From Marinobacter mobilis (lineage in GTDB: Bacteria; Pseudomonadota; Gammaproteobacteria; Pseudomonadales; Oleiphilaceae): DNA of 64,000 nucleotides. Positions 1-8,548 of this stretch are shown piece by piece (within the stretch, counting starts at the first letter, position 1; each line of letters begins with the position of its first letter). Below the pieces are notes generated by a model, which ran no database searches, was not told the DNA's origin, and saw only the letters and a program-made list of their open reading frames with translations. The position numbers and the translations under genes were made by a program. The stretch is from the NCBI RefSeq assembly GCF_900106945.1, contig NZ_FNNE01000010.1:62001-126000 (forward strand), in the 5' to 3' direction.

Positions 1-227
1 ATCGTATCCTGACGCTTTGTATCACCGTCTTCGCGACGTCACTGGCCGGCTGCTCAAGCAGCAGTAATGACTCAGCCGGGGCCCTGACGCCTACCGTTGA
101 CTTCACAGCGTTTGTTAAAGCAGAGCTCGCCAACAACTCCGAGCGGCGCCTGCCGACGGACGTCAACGCGATCAATTTCAGCTTTAACGATGGCAGCAAT
201 CCAAATGCCTACGATGAGCTGTTCTAA
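1..227 (+). CDS. Small lipoprotein, 5' end outside the window
   Basis: An open frame enters from the left edge (codons in phase with base 3) and stops with TAA at 225-227, leaving 74 visible residues. The visible part starts in a hydrophobic signal sequence and carries a lipobox-like Leu-Ala-Gly-Cys followed by a run of four serines, so I infer an acylated, envelope-anchored protein. The short mature part has no motif I recognise. It overlaps the next gene by 14 bases, which suggests translational coupling with the TPR and HupE-like genes downstream. No start codon is visible. Confidence 0.6.
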   Translation, partial: RILTLCITVFATSLAGCSSSSNDSAGALTPTVDFTAFVKAELANNSERRLPTDVNAINFSFNDGSNPNAYDELF

Positions 228-1413
228 GCGTGGCCATACCAGCCTGGCGGGTTTAACCCGCCAGGCTGTCGCCAGGGCTGTCAGGCTCGCCATCGGTATC
301 GGTGGCGTTATGGCTGCAACCATGGCGCTCGCCACCCCCACGGACATTGACACTGACTTCGCCGATAGCCAGGTATTAATCGAGCTACCCGAAACACCAC
401 CTCTTGCCGTCAGACCTGGCACCTCCCGGGGGCTGGCGGACCAAGTTCAGACGTTGCTGCAACAGGCGCGAAGCAGCGGTGATCCCCGATATCTGGGGTA
501 TGCCATGACCCAACTGCAGGATTGGCCTGAGTCCGCCATCGATCATCGTCTGATGATACTGCGGGCCACCCTGAACCAGAGCCTGCATCAGTTTGACCAG
601 GCCCGGACCGATCTTCTCAGGGTCCTGGAGGACACACCCTCGCCAGCAAACTACCGTCAGGCAACGCTGACTCTGGCCAACCTGGAGCTGGTTCAGGGCC
701 GCTACCCGGCGGCGAACCAGGCCTGCCAGCAGTTGAAGCGCCAATACCATGATCTTGTGGCGCAAAACTGCCTGGCCCAGGTACAGGCCAGAACCGGCCA
801 GCCCGCCATGGCCTACCAACGCCTGCAGGTGATGCTCCGATCGATTCCGTCGCAGGGCCCCGGCATCCAGGCCTGGACCGAAGGGACGCTGGGAGAGATT
901 GCTGCGCAGCTGGGAGAGGAGGTCGCGCTTGATCACTGGCACCGGGCACTGGACCTGGATCCGAACGATCTCTACACCAGAACCCTGGCCACCGACTGGC
1001 TGATTCAGCACCAGCGCTTTGATGAGGCGCTTGAGTTGACCGCCGGCTACGCCGATGTGGATTCACTGGCTGTGTTGCGGGCAATTGCCCTGACTCGTCT
1101 GCAGCATTCCCGGGAAGCCGAGGCTCTCATCGACAGCCTGAAGCAACGGTTTGAGGAGGCACTCTGGCGTGGCAACCTGCTTCACCGAAGGGACTACGCC
1201 CGTTTTCTGCTGGACGTAACCTTCGAGTACTTACCGGCCCTGGAGCAGGCCCGCCTCAACTGGCAGGAACAGCGTGAACCGCTGGACACCCGCCTGCTCC
1301 TTCGCACGGCCCGGGCCGCCGGGGACACCCCCACCGTGGGCGACGTATTCACCTGGCTTGATCGCAACGGCCAGACCGATGCCCGGTTTGGCCGCCCGGC
1401 TGATGAGGGCTGA
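214..1413 (+). CDS. Exported tetratricopeptide-repeat protein
   Basis: A 399-residue protein if it starts at ATG 214. I chose this start because it gives a basic N-terminus followed by a hydrophobic stretch ending in Ala-Leu-Ala, a plausible signal peptide; an upstream start at 97 would run deep into the lipoprotein gene. The body is alpha-helical and rich in Ala, Leu, Gln and Arg, with repeats spaced like TPR units (for example around residues 95-180 and 225-290). TPR proteins mediate protein-protein contacts; no catalytic motif is visible. It lies between a lipoprotein and a HupE/UreJ-like membrane protein and overlaps or abuts both, so the three probably form one envelope unit. Function unknown. 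Confidence 0.65.
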   Translation: MSCSKRGHTSLAGLTRQAVARAVRLAIGIGGVMAATMALATPTDIDTDFADSQVLIELPETPPLAVRPGTSRGLADQVQTLLQQARSSGDPRYLGYAMTQLQDWPESAIDHRLMILRATLNQSLHQFDQARTDLLRVLEDTPSPANYRQATLTLANLELVQGRYPAANQACQQLKRQYHDLVAQNCLAQVQARTGQPAMAYQRLQVMLRSIPSQGPGIQAWTEGTLGEIAAQLGEEVALDHWHRALDLDPNDLYTRTLATDWLIQHQRFDEALELTAGYADVDSLAVLRAIALTRLQHSREAEALIDSLKQRFEEALWRGNLLHRRDYARFLLDVTFEYLPALEQARLNWQEQREPLDTRLLLRTARAAGDTPTVGDVFTWLDRNGQTDARFGRPADEG

Positions 1414-1417
1414 TCAC

Positions 1418-2539
1418 ATGCAAATACTCCGGCTTCTCCCGCTTTTGATTCTGCTGATTTCAGCGGATCGCGCCTACGCTCACAAGGCAAGTGACGGCTT
1501 TCTCTACCTCGACCTGGGCGCAAACGAGCCCGCGACCCTGCAGGTCGAGCTGGCATTGAGAGATCTGGCCTTGGTGATACCGCTGGACCAGAATCGTGAC
1601 CGCCAGGTTACTGGCGAAGAATTGCGCCTGGCCCGCCCGGACATTCTTAACTACCTGCAATCGCACCTGACGGTGCTGGCCTCCACGGCCCGCTGCCAGC
1701 TGATCGCACGGCAATGGGGGCTAACCCGCCACAGTGATGGCCCCTATGCGGCAACCCGGTTCCAATTGGACTGCCCCGGCAACGCCCTACCGTCAACGTT
1801 GCAGTACCACGCGCTGTTTGACCAGGATGGGCTCCACCGGGGGCTCCTTCAGGTGAACCAGGACGGAGACATACGCCTGACCGCGCTCACTCCCGAGCAT
1901 CGTAGCCTGACCCTGGACGCACCGACGTCTCCGGTCTGGTCCACTCTGGTCAGCTTTCTCTATGAGGGCATAATCCACCTGTTGATCGGACTGGATCACC
2001 TGCTGTTCCTGCTGGTGATCATGCTCCCCGCCACACTGATCAGCGCCCGCGCCCCATCCAGTGCCAGCGACAACCGTTTCCTGTCGGGATTACGAGACCT
2101 GGCGGCCATCGTCACGGCATTCACCGTCGCACACTCCATCACGCTGGCGCTGGCTGTGTTCAAGGTCGTCACTCCGCCCATCGCCTGGGTCGAAATTATC
2201 ATCGCCCTGTCTGTCGCCCTCGCAGCCCTCAATATCAGGTGGCCGGTTCTTGGTGAAAAGAGCTGGAAACTCGCCTTTGGCTTTGGCCTGATTCACGGTT
2301 TCGGATTCGCCAGCGTACTGGCAGAACTGACCGCAGGCACCACACAAACCGTGGCCGCGCTGGCAGGGTTCAATATCGGTGTCGAGATTGGCCAGCTGCT
2401 GGTTCTGGCGGTGACCTTTCCGTTGCTGTACCTGATGGGCCAGCGGCGCTGGTATCGTGAGGCGGCGGTGCCAGCCGTGCTGGTCGCCATCATCGGCACG
2501 AGCCTGTTCTGGGTGGCGGAGCGAACAGCGGCAATCTGA
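1418..2539 (+). CDS. HupE/UreJ-like membrane protein
   Basis: The preferred start is ATG 1418 (373 residues), with GAGGG eight bases upstream; ATG 1403 is an alternative. A signal peptide (about residues 1-20) precedes an exported domain of about 165 residues. The rest is a membrane domain of six or so helices from about residue 190. Family hallmarks are visible: Gly-Leu-Asp-His-Leu-Leu-Phe near the first helix, Ala-His-Ser in the next, and Gly-Leu-Ile-His-Gly-Phe-Gly-Phe later. HupE and UreJ are linked to nickel uptake, but this longer exported-domain subfamily (HupE_UreJ_2) has no proven substrate. No hydrogenase or urease genes are near, so nickel transport is not assumed. Confidence 0.75.
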   Translation: MQILRLLPLLILLISADRAYAHKASDGFLYLDLGANEPATLQVELALRDLALVIPLDQNRDRQVTGEELRLARPDILNYLQSHLTVLASTARCQLIARQWGLTRHSDGPYAATRFQLDCPGNALPSTLQYHALFDQDGLHRGLLQVNQDGDIRLTALTPEHRSLTLDAPTSPVWSTLVSFLYEGIIHLLIGLDHLLFLLVIMLPATLISARAPSSASDNRFLSGLRDLAAIVTAFTVAHSITLALAVFKVVTPPIAWVEIIIALSVALAALNIRWPVLGEKSWKLAFGFGLIHGFGFASVLAELTAGTTQTVAALAGFNIGVEIGQLLVLAVTFPLLYLMGQRRWYREAAVPAVLVAIIGTSLFWVAERTAAI

Positions 2540-2562
2540 CCTGTCGCAGGATCAGATTGCCG
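2529..2562. terminator. Bidirectional terminator hairpin
   Basis: A perfect 11-base inverted repeat (2529-2539 and 2552-2562) with a 12-base loop lies between two convergent genes. The left arm includes the stop codon of the HupE-like gene. There is no T-run, so termination strength is uncertain. Confidence 0.5.
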
Positions 2563-2574
2563 GGGGTGGTCAGA

Positions 2575-3174
2575 TCAGTGCAGGGCCCGCATCTGACGGG
2601 GATAGAGGGCGGCGCTGACTTCCGGTTCTTCGTCCAGCAGCAGGGCCAGTTCGCGATCTACATCGGTTTCCTCGCCATCACAGGGCAACGGCTCGAACAG
2701 GGTGGTGAGCCACTCGGTGACTTTCGGTTCCTGGCCCCGTTCATAGTCGGAGAACAGGGCGTGAATGCCGCGGAAACCAATGATGCGTTGGTGCCGGGGA
2801 TCGCGGATCTGTTCAAAGCCACGCCAGTATATGCGGTCACGGGTATGCAGCTGCACAAACAGGGTGTCGATAGGCGAGGCAGCCTCGTCATCGTTGCTGG
2901 CTTCGCTGGTTGCGACCGCGGCTTCGGGTTTATTGCGGATGGTGGTCCAGGCCGGATACAGCAACGCCACCGCATCCGCTTCAACATGCTCACGGGCAGC
3001 CCTGAGGATCAACCCCCAGCGCGCCTTGTCGGCATCAGTTTCCAGTGAATTGATAGGAAGGTCATAGCTCTGGTCGCCGGACAGCACAATCGCCATCATC
3101 GGAGCGTCCAGCTCTCCCATGGCCTCTGCCTGTGCAACGGATACCAGCTCTTCGATTGCCATCGGTTGGTTCAT
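2575..3174 (-). CDS. Hypothetical protein, acidic
   Basis: A 199-residue, acidic, soluble protein without signal peptide or membrane segment. I do not recognise the family. The N-terminal half looks like a compact alpha/beta domain; a low-complexity acidic linker (about residues 84-100, rich in Glu, Ala, Ser and Asp) separates it from the C-terminal half. It is transcribed away from the amidase gene, 130 bases behind it, and converges on the HupE-like gene. The frame is clean and typical of its neighbours in codon use, so the gene is probably real. Confidence 0.6.
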   Translation of the reverse strand: MNQPMAIEELVSVAQAEAMGELDAPMMAIVLSGDQSYDLPINSLETDADKARWGLILRAAREHVEADAVALLYPAWTTIRNKPEAAVATSEASNDDEAASPIDTLFVQLHTRDRIYWRGFEQIRDPRHQRIIGFRGIHALFSDYERGQEPKVTEWLTTLFEPLPCDGEETDVDRELALLLDEEPEVSAALYPRQMRALH

Positions 3175-3212
3175 CGTACACTCGCCTCCTCGATGCCATC
3201 AGGTAGGAAGGG

Positions 3213-3243
3213 AACACGCTCCCTGCCTTCAGCATAGCGTGTT
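3213..3243. terminator. Intergenic inverted repeat, possible terminator
   Basis: Perfect 8-base arms (3213-3220 and 3236-3243) with a 15-base loop lie between the end of the amidase gene and the start of the hypothetical gene, both on the minus strand. There is no T-run; it could be a weak terminator or an operator. Confidence 0.35.
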
Positions 3244-3304
3244 ACCCAAGCAAAGATAAACGGCAAACCTCAACCTTATTCAAAAGTCGCTTATGAACAG
3301 CAGC

Positions 3305-4792
3305 TTAGGCGAGCTGTTCCAGACGCTCATAATGATGGAACCAGGGCGCGGCTTCCTCAAGCTGCGCCGCCAACTGCAGCAGGGTGGCCTCATCGCCGTG
3401 GCGGGCGCCAAACTGCACCCCCACGGGCAGGCCATCACCGGTCCAGTGAAGCGGCATCGACATGGCCGGGGTGCCGGTGAGGTTACCGAGCTGGGTAAAC
3501 GGCGTACGGGCCAGGCTCTCCATCGCCAGGTGTTCCACCTGCCCACTCCGGTGCAGAAGTCGCCCGGCTTTCAGCAGCAACATCAGCCGCGCCACCAGTT
3601 GCAGGTGCGAAGGCGTGGCCAGCTCACCGATTTTCGCCGGCAGCTGACCGGTGGTGGGGCTCAGGTAAAGGTCATATTCACCGAAGAAACTGCCCAGAGC
3701 ACGGGCAAAGCGGTTCCAGCCCTGGCGCATGCGCACGTAATCCGGCAAGGGCAGGGTCCGCCCGAGCATTCCCAACAGCTGGGTATCCAGCTCAAAGTCG
3801 GAGTCTTTTGCCCCCCACTCGTCGGCAGCCCGATCCATGGCGGCGGCAACTTCGCCAAAATAAAGTCCCAGATAACTGCGGGCCAGTGCCGGACCGTCGA
3901 ACGACGGCTGGGCATATTCCACCACATGCCCCAGGCTTTGCAGCAAGCGCCCCGTCGCTTCCACCGCCTCCACACAGGCAGGGTCCACCGCGGTACCGTA
4001 AGGTGACTTGGTAAACAGCCCGATCTTGAGCGGGCGCGGGCTCTGCTGCATCAGTTCGGCATAGGGCGACGACGGGGCCGGAATCTGGAATGGATCGCCC
4101 GCTGCCGGGCCGGCCAGCACATCCAGCATGGCGGCGCTGTCACGCACGGTTCGGCTAACCACATGATCGGTGGACGCACCGGTCCAGGCCTCACCTGAGT
4201 GGGGGCCAACGGAAATCCGTCCCCGTGACGGCTTCAGGCCGAACAGTCCGTTGTAGGCCGCAGGGATTCGGATCGAACCACCACCGTCATTGGCACCGGC
4301 CATGGGCACAATACCCGCTGCAACCGCGGCACCGGACCCACCGCTGGAGCCGCCGGGGGTCAGGTTGCGGTTCCACGGATTGCGGGTAGGGCCCCACAAC
4401 CGGGATTCAGTAACGGCCTTCAGACCCAGCTCCGGGGTTGCCGTTCGCCCCAGAAACACCAGGCCACTGATACGGCTGCGACGGACAAACTCCGAATCCT
4501 GGCTGGCGATGTTGCCGCGAAACCCGCGGCTGCCGTAGGAGCACCATTCGCCCTGCTGCTCCTGAGCAAGATCCTTGAGCAGGAACGGCACGCCGGAAAA
4601 TGCCTGACCATGGGCCGGACTCTGCGATCGCGCCTGGTCGTACTGAGGCTGGCAGATCGCGTTGATCACCCCGTTGACCGACTCAGCCCGGCGAATGGCC
4701 GTGTCACAGACTTCCTGCTGACTGACTTCACCACGGCGGATCAGGTCGGCGAGGGCGGTAGCGTCAAGGCGCAGGTATTCGGATTCTTTCAT
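3305..4792 (-). CDS. Amidase, amidase-signature family
   Basis: A 495-residue cytoplasmic hydrolase of the amidase-signature family, which cleaves amide bonds with a Ser-cisSer-Lys triad. The triad is visible: Lys73 in Leu-Leu-Lys-Asp-Leu, cis-Ser149 in Gly-Gly-Ser-Ser-Gly-Gly-Ser, and nucleophile Ser173 in Asp-Gly-Gly-Gly-Ser-Ile-Arg. The 24-residue spacing between the two serines matches GatA. Full length for the family. GatA itself is unlikely because no gatB or gatC is adjacent; the gene stands alone, divergent from a lytic transglycosylase. The substrate cannot be told from sequence (aryl, aliphatic or cyclic amides are all possible). Confidence 0.88.
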   Translation of the reverse strand: MKESEYLRLDATALADLIRRGEVSQQEVCDTAIRRAESVNGVINAICQPQYDQARSQSPAHGQAFSGVPFLLKDLAQEQQGEWCSYGSRGFRGNIASQDSEFVRRSRISGLVFLGRTATPELGLKAVTESRLWGPTRNPWNRNLTPGGSSGGSGAAVAAGIVPMAGANDGGGSIRIPAAYNGLFGLKPSRGRISVGPHSGEAWTGASTDHVVSRTVRDSAAMLDVLAGPAAGDPFQIPAPSSPYAELMQQSPRPLKIGLFTKSPYGTAVDPACVEAVEATGRLLQSLGHVVEYAQPSFDGPALARSYLGLYFGEVAAAMDRAADEWGAKDSDFELDTQLLGMLGRTLPLPDYVRMRQGWNRFARALGSFFGEYDLYLSPTTGQLPAKIGELATPSHLQLVARLMLLLKAGRLLHRSGQVEHLAMESLARTPFTQLGNLTGTPAMSMPLHWTGDGLPVGVQFGARHGDEATLLQLAAQLEEAAPWFHHYERLEQLA

Positions 4793-4956
4793 GGTGGCGG
4801 TTCCGGCATCGTAAATTCGGCGTTGACCGCCAAGAATACCGCAACTGACGGATTAAAAAAGGATTCATCAGGCCACTGACCTGAAGCCCGGCATGGACGC
4901 CAGCGCCCACACTGGCTACGATGCGGATGGTGGCGTGAACCTTCAGGATCCCATTC

Positions 4957-6066
4957 ATGAACCCGATTTTCCGACGACTGGTGCCAGCCCTGCTGCTCTG
5001 GATGTGCAGCCCGCTGCTGGCGGAACCCGGCAATAGCGCAGGCTGGATGTCCGTGGTGCGGGATTCACCCTATTGGGAAAGCCAGGGTGTTTACAGCAAC
5101 ATCGTCACCATCCGCCGCTGGGTGCTGGGCGAATCCGGCTATTGCTCGGACTCTGACCGCCATATTCTGTTCAACCGCCGTGGCCAGTTCCTCGGCTACA
5201 TCGACAACGGCGTGTCCCGTATCGGCACCCAGCAACGATTGAACGAGGCCAGGGCCTCCATGGCCCGACGAGGCAAGACCGACAACTGGATCGCCGGTGC
5301 GGCCGACGTCACCGGATACCCCTTTGCCCTCGCCTGTGACCAGCCCCATGTCGACCTCAACGAGGCCATCAACCGCTACTTGGGCAGTGACGAAAGTGAC
5401 CGGATCTGGGGCAGCTGGGACGACATCATCTACCGCAGCCGGGACAACCCCGGCCCGCTGCACGACGCCCTGATGTTGATCTACCAGACCCGGCTATCCC
5501 AACAGCGCCTGCAGCTGCCACCGGAACTGCCCCGGTACCTGGCAGGGCAGCTGCTGATCGAAAGCGGTGGACAGGCCCAGGCCCACTCCAGCGCCAATGC
5601 CCGCGGCATTCTCCAGCTCTCGACCTCGGCCCTCAGCGACTGCGGCATCAGTGCCAGCAACTACTGGCACCGGCTGGCGCAGATCGACTGCGCCCTCAAG
5701 CTGATGAACCAGAACGCCCGCAATCTGATGCCGGCCTTTGAGGCACGTTTCGGTGAGCTGCCGGACGACAAAAAACAGCGCCTGTTCACCCTGCTGCTGA
5801 TCCAGGCCTACCATGGCGGGGCAGGGCGAGTGCAGGCCCTGCTCAGCAGCGAGGAACTGTCCGGGCCTGCCGATTACTTTGCCCGCCACCATGACCGTTT
5901 CAGCGCCGGCGACATCGCCTTCGGCATGATCTACCATAACCTCGGGCGCGACCGCCTCGGGCTGGCTTCGTTGTATTACGTGGCCGATGTCCAGCTGGCC
6001 ACAGAGGCTCTGTGCGCAACGCCTCGCCTCAACGACGATGCGTTCTGTCACAGCCCCGGTGGCTGA
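4957..6066 (+). CDS. Lytic transglycosylase-like protein (SLT domain)
   Basis: A 369-residue exported protein with a signal peptide ending near residue 22. The C-terminal half (about residues 185-350) is a lysozyme-like SLT domain: Glu202 in Leu-Ile-Glu-Ser-Gly-Gly is the likely catalytic acid, followed by an Asn-Ala-Arg-Gly-Ile-Leu-Gln-Leu-Ser segment typical of the family. Lytic transglycosylases cut peptidoglycan between MurNAc and GlcNAc. The N-terminal 160 residues are not recognised and may set localisation. It is followed 18 bases later by a TauE/SafE permease gene, so the two are probably cotranscribed, although no functional link is obvious. Confidence 0.75.
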   Translation: MNPIFRRLVPALLLWMCSPLLAEPGNSAGWMSVVRDSPYWESQGVYSNIVTIRRWVLGESGYCSDSDRHILFNRRGQFLGYIDNGVSRIGTQQRLNEARASMARRGKTDNWIAGAADVTGYPFALACDQPHVDLNEAINRYLGSDESDRIWGSWDDIIYRSRDNPGPLHDALMLIYQTRLSQQRLQLPPELPRYLAGQLLIESGGQAQAHSSANARGILQLSTSALSDCGISASNYWHRLAQIDCALKLMNQNARNLMPAFEARFGELPDDKKQRLFTLLLIQAYHGGAGRVQALLSSEELSGPADYFARHHDRFSAGDIAFGMIYHNLGRDRLGLASLYYVADVQLATEALCATPRLNDDAFCHSPGG

Positions 6067-6084
6067 CCCATACCAGGAGTGACT

Positions 6085-6852
6085 GTGGATTTTGCCCTGC
6101 TACCGGACGCCCTCAGCGTCACCACCGCTCTGGTCCTGCTGTTCTGTTCCGCCCTGACCTCCATGATCACCGCCAGCCTTGGCGCCGGTGGCGGGGTGCT
6201 GCTGCTGGTACTGATGGCCATGTGGGTTCCCCCCGCAGCGATCATTCCAGTCCATGGCCTGGTGCAGCTCGGTTCCAACGGGGGCCGTGCGGTGATGACC
6301 TGGCGCAAGGTCGACTGGCGTGTCATTGCCGCGTTCGCCCCCGGTGTCGTGGTCGGTGCCGGGATCGGGGCCTGGCTGCTGGTCGATTTACCGGAACAGG
6401 TCTGGCAGCTGACCATCGCCCTGTTTGTGCTCTACCTGTGCTGGGGCCCCGGGCTGCCGGGCATGGCCTTCGGCAAGCCTGGCATTTTCATTGCCGCCGC
6501 ATTGACCAGTTTTGTCAGCCTGTTCGTGGGTGCCACCGGCCCGCTGGTGGCCGCGTTTATCAAGCAGATTCACCGTGACCGCTTCACCACCATCGCCACC
6601 TTTGCCATGGCGATGGTCCTGCAGCACGCACCGAAGGCCCTGGTGTTTGGTGTGGCGGGCTTCGTGTTCCCGCAGTGGCTGGGCTTTATCCTGGCCATGG
6701 TCGCCTTTGGCCTGGCGGGCACCTGGCTGGGCCTGCATGTGCTGAAGCGAATCAGTAACCGGCGCTTCAATCAGGTGTTCAACCTGCTGCTGACCGCGCT
6801 GGCCTTGCGGCTGCTGTGGCAGGCCGCCACCGCCTCAGGCTGGCTCGGCTAG
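6085..6852 (+). CDS. TauE/SafE family membrane permease
   Basis: About 255 residues, hydrophobic throughout with roughly eight membrane helices and the glycine-rich first helix of the TauE/SafE family, whose members export or import small sulfur-containing or organic anions. I chose GTG 6085 because AGGAG at 6075-6079 then has a five-base spacing; GTG 6079 would overlap that ribosome site. A conserved Gly-Ala-Thr-Gly-Pro stretch opens the second half, as expected for the internal repeat. The substrate is unknown, and no sulfonate genes lie nearby. Confidence 0.8.
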   Translation: MDFALLPDALSVTTALVLLFCSALTSMITASLGAGGGVLLLVLMAMWVPPAAIIPVHGLVQLGSNGGRAVMTWRKVDWRVIAAFAPGVVVGAGIGAWLLVDLPEQVWQLTIALFVLYLCWGPGLPGMAFGKPGIFIAAALTSFVSLFVGATGPLVAAFIKQIHRDRFTTIATFAMAMVLQHAPKALVFGVAGFVFPQWLGFILAMVAFGLAGTWLGLHVLKRISNRRFNQVFNLLLTALALRLLWQAATASGWLG

Positions 6853-6901
6853 AGGGCAGCGCCCTCGCCAACACTGCCCCGGCCTCTTCCCTTTCCCTAT
6901 T

Positions 6902-6920
6902 GATAATGGTTATCATTAAA
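6902..6920 (+). promoter_or_regulatory. Fur box upstream of exbB
   Basis: The 19-base site starts GATAATGG and matches the classical Fur consensus at about 15 of 19 positions. It lies 30 bases before the exbB start, where bound Fur-Fe(II) would block the promoter. This predicts induction of the exb-ton operon under iron limitation. Confidence 0.8.
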
Positions 6921-6949
6921 TAAATACTTCTCACTAATCGGAGTTCTCC

Positions 6950-7747
6950 ATGTCTACGCCAGCGGATGCCTACACCGCCCCCCTGCAACAGCTGATCACC
7001 ATGGGAGGCCCGGTCCTTGTGGTGTTGCTGGCACTGGCGGTGATCGGTCTGGTTGCCTTTTTCTATCTGCTGCTGGCGGCGGTCATTTACGCGCCCCGAC
7101 AGTCCCGGTCCCTGAAGCGGGCGCTGGCTGACTGGCAAGATCGTCCCCACGCGGACTGCGTCACCCGCGTACAGCAACCGGTCAACTGGCTTGCACGCCA
7201 GAATCCGCTACGTACGCTGATCGCCAACGCCATGAACGGGCGCCTGACCCGACAGGCTCCGGATACCCTCAGGGAGACCCTGGCACGGGATGCCCGTGCC
7301 GCCCTGGAACCGTTTGAGGCGCCGCTCAAAGTGCTGGAAGTGGTCGCCGCACTGGCTCCGCTGCTGGGCCTGCTCGGCACCGTTCTGGGCATGATGGGTT
7401 CGTTCAGCGCCATGGCCACCAGCAGCGGCCAGGCCAGTGCCAGCCAGCTCAGCGGTGGCATCTATGAGGCCCTGACGACAACCGCAGCAGGTTTGGTTCT
7501 GGCCATCCCGTTTGCGGCGCTGGCGGCCTGGGCGGACTTTCGCCTGCGGCGGCTAAACAGCCTGGTCAACGCCGCGCTGGTCAGCGTATTGGGCCCCGAA
7601 CTGCCACAACGCTCAGACGAGCTGATCGCCCCTGAATCCGAGCCCGAGCCGGAGTTCATCACCCAGCCATCAGCCCGACCCGCGGTCGCCCGCGCTGAAG
7701 CACGGCCAGCGCCCAGCGAGGCGGCATTCGCCCATGCAGCTGGTTGA
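6950..7747 (+). CDS. exbB: ExbB/MotA/TolQ family proton-channel protein
   Basis: A 265-residue inner-membrane protein with an N-terminal membrane helix (about 20-45) and two more (about 125-155 and 175-200), the TolQ/ExbB arrangement. The Gly-Leu-Leu-Gly-Thr-Val-Leu-Gly-Met-Met segment is the family signature. The C-terminal tail is rich in Pro, Glu and Ala. With ExbD it forms the channel that energises TonB using the proton gradient. Ribosome site GGAG lies seven bases before ATG 6950. Its end overlaps the next gene by 14 bases. A Fur box precedes it, so it is probably iron-repressed. Confidence 0.88.
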   Translation: MSTPADAYTAPLQQLITMGGPVLVVLLALAVIGLVAFFYLLLAAVIYAPRQSRSLKRALADWQDRPHADCVTRVQQPVNWLARQNPLRTLIANAMNGRLTRQAPDTLRETLARDARAALEPFEAPLKVLEVVAALAPLLGLLGTVLGMMGSFSAMATSSGQASASQLSGGIYEALTTTAAGLVLAIPFAALAAWADFRLRRLNSLVNAALVSVLGPELPQRSDELIAPESEPEPEFITQPSARPAVARAEARPAPSEAAFAHAAG

Positions 7748-8141
7748 GCCACGGCCGCCACGGCCATTACCGATCCGCATCACACCGTTGATCGATGTCG
7801 TCTTCATTCTGCTGGTGTTTTTCATGCTTACCAGCCATCTGCTGCCCACCGGGTTCCTTGAGCTCGACAGTCGTGTTCCTGAAGGGGACGCCAGTGGCGG
7901 CACCACACGGCCGGAGCTGCAGCTGAACGCCAGCGGGCAGCTGCGCTGGCAGCAGCAGGAGTGGCAGCTGCCAGCCCTGATCCAGCAGCTGCAGCGGCAG
8001 GGCAGTGACGACATCAACCTCGGCACAGCGGCCGAAACCCCGCTGACCGATTTCACCCGTACTCTCAGCACCCTGGAGAGCGCCGGCATCAGCGTACACT
8101 GGCGCCGCGAACCCGCACCGGAACAACGACGCGAGCAATGA
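7734..8141 (+). CDS. exbD: ExbD/TolR family protein, first copy
   Basis: A 135-residue bitopic inner-membrane protein: short cytoplasmic N-terminus, one membrane helix (about residues 15-37) and a periplasmic domain. The helix begins Thr-Pro-Leu-Ile-Asp-Val-Val-Phe-Ile, with the conserved proton-carrying Asp of ExbD/TolR. It overlaps exbB by 14 bases and the second exbD copy by four (ATGA), so translation is coupled. It is one of two tandem ExbD-type genes of similar size but clearly different sequence. Confidence 0.87.
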   Translation: MQLVEPRPPRPLPIRITPLIDVVFILLVFFMLTSHLLPTGFLELDSRVPEGDASGGTTRPELQLNASGQLRWQQQEWQLPALIQQLQRQGSDDINLGTAAETPLTDFTRTLSTLESAGISVHWRREPAPEQRREQ

Positions 8142-8548
8142 CCCCTCTCCTGGACGATCGCCCTGGCAGCCAAAAAACCCTGCTGGACCGTGTGGAAGAC
8201 AGCCTGCTACCGCTTATCAACCTGGTATTCTTGCTGCTCATGTTCTTCATCGTGGCGGGGAAGCTGGCAGAGACCCCGCTGCCTGAGCTTCCCGCCGCAC
8301 AGGCCGAGCAAGACCGGCAAGCCCCCACCGCCGACCTGGTCGTTCAGGCCGACGGCCGCTGGCTGGCGGATAACCAGACTGTCACGGCCACGACCCTGAG
8401 CCGCCTGCTGCCGCCTCCGGATACCAGCCAGCCCTTACGCGTCGCCGCAGCTGGCGAGATTTCCATGGCCGATCTGGAAGCGCTGCTGCAAAAACTCGAG
8501 CAGGAAGGCTATCAACAGGTTCTGCTGCTCACGGAGCCGGCATCATGA
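8138..8548 (+). CDS. exbD: ExbD/TolR family protein, second copy
   Basis: A 136-residue bitopic protein. The membrane helix (about residues 20-45) carries Pro-Leu-Ile-Asn-Leu-Val-Phe-Leu: the usual channel Asp is replaced by Asn here, whereas the first copy keeps Asp. This suggests that the two copies form mixed assemblies in which only the first supplies the protonatable side chain. The ATGA overlaps at both ends show tight coupling to the first exbD and to tonB. Confidence 0.83.
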   Translation: MTPLLDDRPGSQKTLLDRVEDSLLPLINLVFLLLMFFIVAGKLAETPLPELPAAQAEQDRQAPTADLVVQADGRWLADNQTVTATTLSRLLPPPDTSQPLRVAAAGEISMADLEALLQKLEQEGYQQVLLLTEPAS

